Source: Streptosporangiaceae bacterium | GTDB taxonomy: Bacteria > Actinomycetota > Actinomycetes > Streptosporangiales > Streptosporangiaceae | Assembly: GCA_030040415.1 (NCBI GenBank) | Contig: JASHTT010000597.1 | Coordinates: 1 to 8,067, forward strand | Length of the DNA: 8,067 bases | Reading direction: 5' to 3' | In this document: positions 1 to 5,759 of the stretch, in pieces | How the letters are laid out: the number at the start of each line of letters is the position of its first letter | Position numbering within the stretch: the first letter of the stretch is position 1 | Made by a program: the position numbers and the translations under genes | Notes under the pieces: model-generated | Told to the model about the DNA's origin: nothing | The model's database searches: none | Seen by the model: only the letters and a program-made list of their open reading frames with translations

Positions 1-63
1 GACCACAGACGGCATAATCCCGGCAAATCGCCCATCAGGCGTCGGCGATCGGCCTTCGTGCAC

Positions 64-115
64 TCATGGGTGTGCGGTTAGTGGTGTTATGACACCACTA
101 ACCGCACACCCATGA
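64..115. repeat. Near-perfect 52-bp palindrome upstream of the AbiEi-like gene
   Basis: Arms of 24 bp (64-87 and 92-115) are exact reverse complements around a 4-nt centre (88-91, TATG). The inner part of the left arm reads GGTTAGTGGTGT and the right arm mirrors it as ACACCACTAACC. No T-run typical of an intrinsic terminator follows directly. The palindrome ends about 95 bp before the ATG at 211 and abuts the promoter-like hexamer at 117. It could be an operator for a dimeric or cooperative repressor, a hairpin ending an upstream transcript, or a mobile-element relic. The operator reading is favoured by the adjacent promoter and by the known habit of AbiEi antitoxins of binding inverted repeats in their own promoter. 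The repeat is seen directly; the role is inference. Confidence 0.9.
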
Positions 116-116
116 A

Positions 117-146
117 TTGATCTTCGTCAATTTTGTCTGGTTTACT
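117..146 (+). promoter_or_regulatory. Candidate promoter of the AbiEi-like gene, with a small hairpin over the -35
   Basis: TTGATC (117-122) and TTTACT (141-146) lie 18 nt apart and each match four of six bases of the sigma-70 housekeeping consensus. This is one of the few AT-rich places in the window. A short inverted repeat, AATTGA (115-120) with TCAATT (127-132), overlaps the -35 and shares its first base with the end of the large palindrome, so a protein bound there would cover the -35. The implied transcript start near 152 would leave a leader of about 60 nt. The call rests on hexamer matches only. Confidence 0.4.
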
Positions 147-158
147 CCGGTTTACTCC
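139..158 (+). repeat. Tandem 10-bp duplication GGTTTACTCC x2
   Basis: GGTTTACTCC occurs twice with no gap (139-148, 149-158). The period is about one helical turn, so both copies face the same side of the DNA. The first copy contains the candidate -10 (TTTACT), and the second places an identical hexamer 10 bp downstream. It could be a direct-repeat operator or a chance slippage duplication. Confidence 0.75.
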
Positions 159-210
159 CTGCGCATTCATCGGCGAGTCAGGCTGCGACTCGCGGAGCAA
201 GGCTGCCACC

Positions 211-1158
211 ATGGACGCCATGGCGACAGACGAAGAGACCGTCTGGCTGTACATCCAGCGCAACGTGCTTACGCGGGCGCAGGCCATGGCGCTGGGCCTG
301 ACACCGGACGCCATCCGGCACAAGATCAAGCCCGGCGGCAGGTGGCAGCGGCTGCTACCCGGCGTCTACCTGACGGCCACCGGCGAGCCCACGTGGCATC
401 AGCTTGCCACGGCAGCGCAGCTCTACGCCGGGCCGGAGGGCGTGATCACCGGGCTGGCAGCCCTGCGCGGCCAGGACATTCGCGCGCCGGAAACCGACGT
501 CATCGATGTCCTAGTCCCGGCCAGCCACCGGGCAACAAGCCGCGACTTCGCCGTGCTGCACCGGACCCGCCGGATGCCGGATGCGCAGCTGGGCGACCTG
601 GCCCTGCATTATGCTCCCCCGTCACGGGCCATCGTGGACGCCGTACGCGGGCTGGCAGACCTTGGCGACGTCCGCGCGGTCGTGGCCGGCGCCGTGCAGC
701 GGCGCAAAACCACGATCGCTGACCTCGCCGACGAACTGGCAGCCGGGCCGGTGCGCGGCTCGGCACGACTGCGCGGCGTGCTGGCCGAGGTTTCAGACGG
801 GGTCCGCTCCGCGGCTGAGGCCGAGTTCCGCGAGCTGATCCTCGCCTCGAGCCTGCCGGTCCCGGTATTCAACCCGGTCCTGCATCTGGACGGCGTGTTC
901 CTGGCCCAGCCCGACGCCTGGTGGCCGGACGACGGCGTGGCGGCCGAGGTGGACTCACGCGAGTGGCACCTGCTGCCCGAGCATTGGGAGAAGACGCTGG
1001 AGCGCGGCCGCCGGATGGCCGCGGCCGGCATTACCCACCTGCACATCAGCCCCAATGAGATGCGCACGGACCCGGACAAGCTAATCGCGCAGATCCAGGG
1101 CGCGCTGCGGCACGGCCGCCGGCTGCCCGGCATCACCTGGCGGCCCGCCGCAGCCTGA
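211..1158 (+). CDS. AbiEi-like winged-helix protein with C-terminal DUF559/Vsr-like domain
   Basis: The predicted protein has 315 residues. Residues about 10-58 match the AbiEi-type N-terminal winged helix: a helix with TRAQAMALGLTPDAIRHKI, then GGRWQRLLPGVYLT, the usual 'G-x-W-x-R-hydrophobic-x-x-G-V-Y' end. A middle alpha/beta part follows (about 60-185). Residues about 200-285 resemble DUF559 and very-short-patch-repair-type nucleases, with E203, D235 in PDAWW, and E246/D248 in AEVDSREWH, followed by a helix and THLHIS. AbiEi proteins are transcriptional autorepressors and antitoxins of type IV toxin-antitoxin pairs. Actinomycetes carry many stand-alone versions with this C-terminal domain, whose nuclease activity is mostly unproven. 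No AbiEii nucleotidyltransferase toxin follows; the next gene is convergent. The start at 211 is chosen because GGAGCAAGG (194-202) lies just upstream. An in-frame TTG at 133 would place the tandem repeat inside the gene, and ATG 220 is an alternative. Confidence 0.85.
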   Translation: MDAMATDEETVWLYIQRNVLTRAQAMALGLTPDAIRHKIKPGGRWQRLLPGVYLTATGEPTWHQLATAAQLYAGPEGVITGLAALRGQDIRAPETDVIDVLVPASHRATSRDFAVLHRTRRMPDAQLGDLALHYAPPSRAIVDAVRGLADLGDVRAVVAGAVQRRKTTIADLADELAAGPVRGSARLRGVLAEVSDGVRSAAEAEFRELILASSLPVPVFNPVLHLDGVFLAQPDAWWPDDGVAAEVDSREWHLLPEHWEKTLERGRRMAAAGITHLHISPNEMRTDPDKLIAQIQGALRHGRRLPGITWRPAAA

Positions 1159-1179
1159 AACGCAGACGACGGCGGATGT

Positions 1180-1204
1180 GCCGGACACCAGGCCTCAGTC
1201 CGGC
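1180..1204. terminator. Possible bidirectional hairpin between convergent genes
   Basis: GCCGGAC (1180-1186) pairs with GTCCGGC (1198-1204) around an 11-nt loop. It lies 22 bp after the AbiEi-like stop and spans the stop codon of the minus-strand sigma gene (TCA, 1195-1197). The stem is entirely GC-rich, but neither side has a T-tract, so it is at most a weak terminator of the kind common in actinomycetes. Short GC inverted repeats also arise by chance here. Confidence 0.3.
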
Positions 1205-2289
1205 CGACGCGCTGCCGCTTCCCTGAGCCGTTCGGTGACTTCGGCGGCTATCTGGGCGGTGGCGACCGGCAAGGCAGCCACCTCTCGTTCGCAACTAGTC
1301 GCCGGGGCGCTGGTTAGCAGGCTCTCCTCGACCCGGATCGGAGCGCCCGCGACCAGTGCCAGATTGACCGCGTCGCTCGGCCGGGCGTCAACTTCCTGGA
1401 TGCCGCCTGGACCGCGCACCAGCACGGCGGCGTAGAACACGCTGTCTAGCAGCCGGGTGATCCGAACCTCCTCGATGCCCGATCCCGCGGCCTGCAACAG
1501 GCTGACCCCGAGTTTGGCGGGGAACGGCCGCGGTGTCTCGACGGCTTCCAGCGTCAGTGCCATCATGGCGGCCTCCGCAGGACCTATCCACACGGGCAGC
1601 CGGCGACCCGGATCGGCGAGCTCGGCAAGGAACATGATGTGCTTGCGCTGTCCCGGCTCATCATCGGACCTGCGGATCTCGGTTACGGTGACGTCTGCCC
1701 ACTGCACGGCTTCGGTCGCTGCCATCGCGCTTACCTCCGGTAGTTCCATTTCCCGCGCCAGCCGTCCGGCGAGTGCGCTTCTTGCCTGGTGCAGCCGTGC
1801 CTTGACCGCACCGACTGATATCCCGAGTTCGGCGGCTACCTCCCGGTGGCTGAGGCCCTGCAGGTAGAACAGCCAGACGGCCTGCCGCTGGCCATCCGCC
1901 AAAGACGCCACGGCGGCGCGGACGCGAGCATGCAGGTCCGCCAGCTCGGCAGCCTCGGCCGGCCCGAGCAGGTCCGAAGGCGCCTCCGCCCCGCTGCCGG
2001 GGACCTCGGTCCGCAGCTGGCGCTGCCATCGCCGGGCCACGTTGAGCGCGATGCCGCAGAACCAGGCACCGAACGACTCAGGAGAACGAAGCCGTTCCAG
2101 GTCGGTCATCGCAGCGATCGCGGCCTCCTGCGCCGCGTCGCGGGCCAGCTCGGTCGACCCAAGCACCCGCGCGGCCAGGTAGACCGCGGTGTCGAAGTGC
2201 CGCCGTACCAGTTCGGCGACGGGCTGCCGGTCCCCGCCCAGAGCCAGCGCCACCAGTTCGGCGTCCGGCTTCCGGCTGATCGCATCCAC
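1195..2289 (-). CDS. ECF-type sigma-70 factor fused to a bifunctional nuclease (DUF151) domain
   Basis: The protein has 364 residues. Residues about 8-95 form sigma region 2 (DAELVALALGGD, then FDTAVYLAARVLGSTELA, DAAQEA and SFGAWFCGIALNVARR). After a short linker, residues about 118-175 form region 4, with LPxGQR-like LADGQRQAVWL, LQGLSHREVAAELGIS and VGAVKARLHQAR as the DNA-binding helix-turn-helix. Residues about 196-325 match the DUF151 bifunctional nuclease family: LPVWIGPAEAAMMALTLEAV, a strand pair around VRITRLLDSVFYAAVLV, and the signature EVDARPSDAVNLALVAGAPI. Members of that family have been reported to cleave DNA and RNA. A tail of about 40 residues follows. The start is GTG at 2289: an in-frame TGA lies two codons upstream and region 2 begins almost at once. 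GAGG is only 1 nt from it, so translation may be leaderless or weak. No anti-sigma gene is adjacent. Both domains are secure; the function of the fusion is unknown. Confidence 0.93.
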   Translation of the reverse strand: MDAISRKPDAELVALALGGDRQPVAELVRRHFDTAVYLAARVLGSTELARDAAQEAAIAAMTDLERLRSPESFGAWFCGIALNVARRWQRQLRTEVPGSGAEAPSDLLGPAEAAELADLHARVRAAVASLADGQRQAVWLFYLQGLSHREVAAELGISVGAVKARLHQARSALAGRLAREMELPEVSAMAATEAVQWADVTVTEIRRSDDEPGQRKHIMFLAELADPGRRLPVWIGPAEAAMMALTLEAVETPRPFPAKLGVSLLQAAGSGIEEVRITRLLDSVFYAAVLVRGPGGIQEVDARPSDAVNLALVAGAPIRVEESLLTSAPATSCEREVAALPVATAQIAAEVTERLREAAARRPD

Positions 2290-2384
2290 GCCTCATAGTG
2301 CCAGCGGGCGGCGTCCGGGTTAGCTGCGCCGGTGAGCAGACTCCCGCGGCGCGGCATTTCCATGGCGCGGCGTGTTATCGTGCT

Positions 2385-2408
2385 GCCCGTACCGCACCGG
2401 TAGCGGGC
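2385..2408. promoter_or_regulatory. Inverted repeat in the sigma/GNAT divergent intergenic region
   Basis: GCCCGTACCG (2385-2394) faces CGGTAGCGGGC (2398-2408) across a CAC loop, giving a 10-bp stem with one bulged G (2403). It lies about 32 bp before the GNAT start and about 100 bp from the divergent sigma start, so it could be an operator shared by both genes or a leader hairpin. No convincing -35/-10 pair was found on either strand in this 150-bp region. Confidence 0.35.
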
Positions 2409-2439
2409 CTCAATCCCAGACTCTGCAGAAGGCCCTGCC

Positions 2440-3399
2440 ATGTCATCGATCCAGGTGCGCCCGTTCCGCCGTAGCGACCGCCAGCAGCTGACCGACCTCG
2501 TGAACGCTCACGCCATGGCGGTCATGCCGGGGCTCGGCGCGTCCGTCGCCACGGTGCTCGGTCAGCTAGAGCGCGAGCCCGGCGAGTTCATCGTCGATCC
2601 GTGGGTAAGCGAGCGGGTGACCCTCGTCGCCGAGCAGCACGACCGGGTTGCCGCTGCCGCGCACCTGCTCCGCTACGGGACCGGCGAGCGGGTCGGGGCC
2701 TTGTACCGCGGTGCGGGCGAGATCCGCTGGCTGCTGTTCTGGCCCGAGGGTCCGGCACTCGGCAACCCCTACTGGTCCGACGCCACCGATGCAGCCGACG
2801 CACTGATAGCCGCGTGCATCCGCCAGTTCAGCGACTGGGGCGTCACGAGCCAGGGAGCCGGAGGGGAACTGCCGGTGCCCGGCGTGTACGGAGTGCCCGA
2901 GCAGTGGCCGCACGTCGCGGCGCTGTACGAGCGCGCGGGGTTCGTGCACGACGGCCACACCGAGGCCGTCTACCTGGTCAGGGTCGCCGACCTGCCGCGC
3001 CCGGGCGAGCCGCCGGTCGCAGGCTTGTCAGTGCGGCGGTCCGTCGGGCTCAATGGCACCCGGCTATCTGCGCTGCTCGGCGAGGAAGCGATCGGCTACA
3101 TCGAGGTCGAGGTACGCGGCGAGGGTGAGCGGCTGCCGCGGAACGCCGGCCTCGCCGACGTCGGCAACCTGCGCGTCGCCGCCGCTTACCAGCGCCGCAG
3201 GGTCGCCACCTGGCTGCTCGGCCACGCCGCCGACTGGCTGCGGCTGGCCCAGATCGACCGGCTGCTGGACTACGCGTGGCTGGAGCCCGACGAGGACGGT
3301 ACCGGCCAGGGCTACGCCGGGTACCGGGCGTTCCTCGACGCGGCTGGCTTCACCGTGCTCACCCGGACCCGGCGCGGCTGGACGCGAAAGCAGCACTAG
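2440..3399 (+). CDS. GNAT-family N-acetyltransferase with two GNAT-like halves
   Basis: The protein has 319 residues. GNAT enzymes transfer an acetyl group from acetyl-CoA to an amine; the substrate here cannot be told. The N-terminal half (about 4-182) starts with the typical first strand (IQVRPFRRSDRQQLTDLV), contains GEIRWLLFWPE, and ends with ALYERAGFVHDG, the usual late helix-strand element, but shows no clear acetyl-CoA loop. The C-terminal half (about 196-314) carries NLRVAAAYQRRRVATWLLGH, where the consensus Q/R-x-x-G-x-G/A is replaced by QRRRVA, and closes with GYRAFLDAAGFTVLTRTRRGW. Catalysis, if any, is therefore expected in the second half, with the first half structural or substrate-binding. 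The ATG is supported by AGAAGG (2427-2432), 7 nt upstream. The gene is divergent from the sigma gene and convergent with the hydrolase gene 22 bp away. It is cytosolic, with no signal or membrane segment. Confidence 0.85.
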   Translation: MSSIQVRPFRRSDRQQLTDLVNAHAMAVMPGLGASVATVLGQLEREPGEFIVDPWVSERVTLVAEQHDRVAAAAHLLRYGTGERVGALYRGAGEIRWLLFWPEGPALGNPYWSDATDAADALIAACIRQFSDWGVTSQGAGGELPVPGVYGVPEQWPHVAALYERAGFVHDGHTEAVYLVRVADLPRPGEPPVAGLSVRRSVGLNGTRLSALLGEEAIGYIEVEVRGEGERLPRNAGLADVGNLRVAAAYQRRRVATWLLGHAADWLRLAQIDRLLDYAWLEPDEDGTGQGYAGYRAFLDAAGFTVLTRTRRGWTRKQH

Positions 3400-3421
3400 A
3401 CGCCGGAGCGCGACAGCGACG

Positions 3422-4189
3422 TCAGACAGGCATGAGGTCCGGCCGCTTGGCGGTCCTGCCGTCGCCGGTGGACGTGCCGCGCATCCGCCGCTGCAGCCAG
3501 GGCATGGCGTAGGTCCGTGCCCAGCTGACTTCGCGCTGCGCCGCCGCCAGCATCCCGAGGCGCTCTCCCGGACCGAGGGGCGGCAGCGGCTCGCGCCAGT
3601 CCTCCGTGACCGGCACGCCGACTACCTCGCATGCTCGCAGGGCCACTCGCCGGTACCCGTCCGGGGACAGGTGCAGGCGGTCCTCGTTCCATTCACGCGG
3701 GTCCGCAAGCACGCTCATCTGCCATAGGTCAGCGAGCAGGCAGCCCCGCCGCTCGGCGATCAGCCGCAACTCCGCGTTGAACGCCGCTACCTTGCCGCGC
3801 ACCAGCCGTATCAGGGGGAACGTGCCGGGATCGAACCCGGTGAACAGGAGCACCTCGCAGCCCGCGGCGCGCAGCGCCGCGACCGCCTGGTCGAACTCTC
3901 CAGCCAGCGCGGCGGGGTCGGCCCGCGGCCTGAGCAGGTCGTTTCCCCCCGCCGCGATGCTAACCAGGTCGGGCCTGAGCGCCAGCGCTGCTGGCAGCTG
4001 GTCAGCCACGACCTGGCGCAGCAGCTTGCCGCGGATCGCCAGGTTGGCATAGCGCAGTCCCGGCGATACCTCGGCCAGGTGCCCGGCGAACCTGTCGGCC
4101 CAGCCACGGCAGGTCCCGTCCGGGTACAGGTCGCCGAATCCCTCTGTGAAGCTATCGCCAAGCGCTACAAATGAGCCGACCGGCAGCAT
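3422..4189 (-). CDS. SGNH/GDSL-family hydrolase, cytosolic
   Basis: The protein has 255 residues, a normal length for the family. All four SGNH blocks are visible: block I VALGDSFTEG with nucleophile S13, block II around G54 (NLAIRGK), block III GGND with N83 as oxyanion residue, and block V EDRLHLSPDGY with D170 and H173 completing the triad. These enzymes hydrolyse esters such as acyl, acetyl or lipid esters; the substrate is not predictable here. The first residues (MLPVGSFVALGDS) enter the catalytic strand at once, so there is no signal peptide and the enzyme should stay in the cytoplasm. A basic, polar C-terminal tail of about 50 residues extends beyond the catalytic domain. The ATG has AGAAGGAG upstream at a rather long 12-nt spacing; no better in-frame start is seen. 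Its promoter would lie in 4190-4430, where I find no convincing match. Confidence 0.93.
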   Translation of the reverse strand: MLPVGSFVALGDSFTEGFGDLYPDGTCRGWADRFAGHLAEVSPGLRYANLAIRGKLLRQVVADQLPAALALRPDLVSIAAGGNDLLRPRADPAALAGEFDQAVAALRAAGCEVLLFTGFDPGTFPLIRLVRGKVAAFNAELRLIAERRGCLLADLWQMSVLADPREWNEDRLHLSPDGYRRVALRACEVVGVPVTEDWREPLPPLGPGERLGMLAAAQREVSWARTYAMPWLQRRMRGTSTGDGRTAKRPDLMPV

Positions 4190-4426
4190 CCGCCTGCACC
4201 ACTCCTTCTGTCATCGGCGCATCGCCCAACTGGCCGAGCCCCACCGCAGGCTAGCAGCCGCGCTGACCTGCGCCGCTGCCGCTGAGAGAGCCATCGCACA
4301 CCGCGGCGGACCCAGCGCAGACGACCCGGTCTGGGCGGCCAGTTACCTACGGTGAGAGCGAACCGCAGATACGCGCCATCAACGGCGTCTCGCCACGGCA
4401 ATTACCCACCCATCAAAAGGAATTAA
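4190..4426. other. Intergenic stretch upstream of both the GDSL and LacI genes
   Basis: There is no convincing gene in either strand. The stretch should contain the GDSL gene's minus-strand leader and promoter, but no good -35/-10 pair could be picked. Short alternative hairpins exist around 4311-4335 (CCCAG with CTGGG, or CAGAC with GTCTG). The right end (about 4411-4427) is A-rich, including AAAAGGAATTAAA, and could act as an UP-like element for the LacI promoter. Confidence 0.4.
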
Positions 4427-4463
4427 AGCCGATGTCACGTTCGTGTAACGGTTCGCATCGGCT
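4427..4463. promoter_or_regulatory. Nested inverted repeats just upstream of the LacI-gene promoter
   Basis: AGCCGATG (4427-4434) pairs with CATCGGCT (4456-4463). Inside it, CACG/CGTG (4436-4439, 4442-4445) and CGTT/AACG (4438-4441, 4447-4450) form smaller alternatives. The outer repeat ends one base before the candidate -35 at 4465, a position suited to an activator or a second repressor. The repeat is seen directly; its function is inference. Confidence 0.4.
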
Positions 4464-4464
4464 C

Positions 4465-4494
4465 TTGAGGGGTCGCCCCGTCCGGCCCTACGCT
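4465..4494 (+). promoter_or_regulatory. Candidate sigma-70 promoter of the LacI-family gene
   Basis: TTGAGG (4465-4470) and TACGCT (4489-4494) are separated by 18 nt, a good actinomycete housekeeping-type pair. The expected start near 4501 lies directly before operator 1, so a bound repressor would block initiation or early elongation. The agreement of promoter and operator positions supports the call. Confidence 0.55.
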
Positions 4495-4508
4495 CCTCGC
4501 ACCGCTTT

Positions 4509-4522
4509 GGTAAGCGCTTTCC
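4509..4522. promoter_or_regulatory. LacI-type operator 1
   Basis: GGTAAGCGCTTTCC is an almost symmetrical site with the AAGCGCTT core (4512-4519) and central CG typical of LacI/GalR-family operators. It sits just downstream of the predicted transcription start and about 90 bp before the LacI gene's start codon, which fits autorepression. Confidence 0.8.
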
Positions 4523-4558
4523 TAGCCGGACGCAGGCGCCAAGCTTGCTGGTCCGGCG

Positions 4559-4576
4559 CCGGAAAGCGCTTCCCGG
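4559..4576. promoter_or_regulatory. LacI-type operator 2
   Basis: CCGGAAAGCGCTTCCCGG shares the AAGCGCTT core (4564-4571) with operator 1 and is symmetrical apart from one base pair. Its centre lies 52 bp from that of operator 1, close to five helical turns, so two bound dimers would face the same side of the DNA. It lies in the leader, about 30 bp before the start codon. Confidence 0.8.
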
Positions 4577-4604
4577 AGATAGCTGGGCAACTGGGGGAGG
4601 CCGT

Positions 4605-5759
4605 GTGAACGCCGATCAGGGGACTTCACCCAGTCAGCCGCCAACGATCTACGACGTGGCGCGAGTGGCCGGAGTCTCGATCGCCTCGGTGTCGCGGGTG
4701 CTCAACGGCCAGCGCAACCCGCGCGCCGAGACGCGCGAGCGTGTCCTGCAGGCCGTCGCGCAACTCGGATTCGTGCCGGACCAGGCGGCGCGCGCTCTCA
4801 GCGCCAGGCTTAAGGAGGTCGTCGGCGTCGTCGTGCGGCGACCGCAGTGGTACGACAGCAGCGCCTTCGCCGACGAGGACGAGAACCTCCAGTTTCCGGA
4901 CATGATCAACCGCGGCATGGAATTCGTCGCCCAGCGGCACGGGTTCGATCTGCTCATCAGGACCGTCGATCTCGACGAGCCGGACGCCGGGCGGCACATC
5001 TTCGGGCTTGCCCGCAAGAGTGACGGACTGATCCTGCACGACCGGGTGCTCTCCCCCGAACAGCTCGACCGGCTGGCCCGGCAGGTTCCTGTGGTCACGC
5101 TCGCAGGCGCGCCGACCCCGACCACGGCTAACGTGCACGGCGACAACTACGGGGGCATGCGCGAGCTTGCCAGGCACCTGATCCACGACCACCATTACCG
5201 GACGTTCGCGTTCCTCGCCGGGCACGAGGGCAGCCCGGACAGCCTGGACCGAGGCCAGGCTCTGGCTGATGAGGTCGCAGCCTCCGGGGCGACGTTGCTG
5301 CAAGGCGAACAATGGCGGGGCAGCTACCAGGCCACCGGCGGCGCACAGGCCATCACCCGGCTGATCGCGGACGGCGTCGCCTTGCCGCGGGTCATCGCCT
5401 GCGCGAACGACCAGTCCGCCATGGGCGTGCTGTACGCGCTAGCCCTGCACGGCATCGACGTGCCCGGCGAGGTGGCAGTGACCGGATTCGATGACATTCC
5501 GGTCGCCCGGCACCTGCGACCGCAGCTGACGACCGTCCGCCAGCCGATCCAGGCACTCGGCGCCACGGCGTTCGAGACGTTGTACTCGATGATCGGCCGC
5601 ACGGACCCGGGCCAGGACGCCCGGGGACGAGACATCGCGCTGCCTACCACGCTCGTCCGTCGCGAAAGCTGCGGCTGCACCCCCGAGGATCGCTCGCCGG
5701 TCTTCCCGCCTCGGGCCCCGGCGCTGCCCGCAGACCCGAACACCCGCCAGGCAGACTGA
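4605..5759 (+). CDS. LacI/GalR-family transcriptional repressor, probably autoregulated
   Basis: The protein has 384 residues from the GTG start. Residues 14-35 are the family helix-turn-helix (TIYDVARVAGVSIASVSRVL) followed by NG, and 57-69 form the hinge helix (VPDQAARALSARL) whose Leu normally inserts into the central CG of the operator. Residues about 72-355 are the periplasmic-binding-protein-like sensor and dimer domain, with VPVVTLAG, ANDQSAMG (267-274), VAVTGFDDIPVARHL (290-304), LTTVRQPI and the end LPTTLVRRESCGC. The family usually senses a sugar or sugar derivative; the ligand cannot be told. A Pro-rich tail of about 25 residues follows. GTG 4605 is preferred because GGGGGAGG (4593-4600) lies 4 nt upstream; an in-frame TTG at 4545 would overlap operator 2. 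With two matched operators upstream, self-repression is likely. No sugar transporter or glycosidase lies next to it; the nearest genes are the GDSL hydrolase and the membrane protein. Confidence 0.95.
   Translation: MNADQGTSPSQPPTIYDVARVAGVSIASVSRVLNGQRNPRAETRERVLQAVAQLGFVPDQAARALSARLKEVVGVVVRRPQWYDSSAFADEDENLQFPDMINRGMEFVAQRHGFDLLIRTVDLDEPDAGRHIFGLARKSDGLILHDRVLSPEQLDRLARQVPVVTLAGAPTPTTANVHGDNYGGMRELARHLIHDHHYRTFAFLAGHEGSPDSLDRGQALADEVAASGATLLQGEQWRGSYQATGGAQAITRLIADGVALPRVIACANDQSAMGVLYALALHGIDVPGEVAVTGFDDIPVARHLRPQLTTVRQPIQALGATAFETLYSMIGRTDPGQDARGRDIALPTTLVRRESCGCTPEDRSPVFPPRAPALPADPNTRQAD

Noticed and set aside
609..1136. A 175-codon minus-strand frame opposite the AbiEi-like gene
   Set aside because: It is a Ser/Arg/Ala-rich shadow typical of GC-rich DNA with no domain evidence.
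4160..4167. AAGCGCTA at the start of the GDSL gene as a third LacI operator
   Set aside because: Only the six-base AGCGCT core is symmetrical; the flanking positions conserved in the two real operators do not match, and it codes for residues around V8-L10.
4626..5312. A 228-codon minus-strand frame opposite the LacI gene
   Set aside because: It mirrors the LacI coding codons and shows no recognisable domain; the LacI reading is unmistakable.
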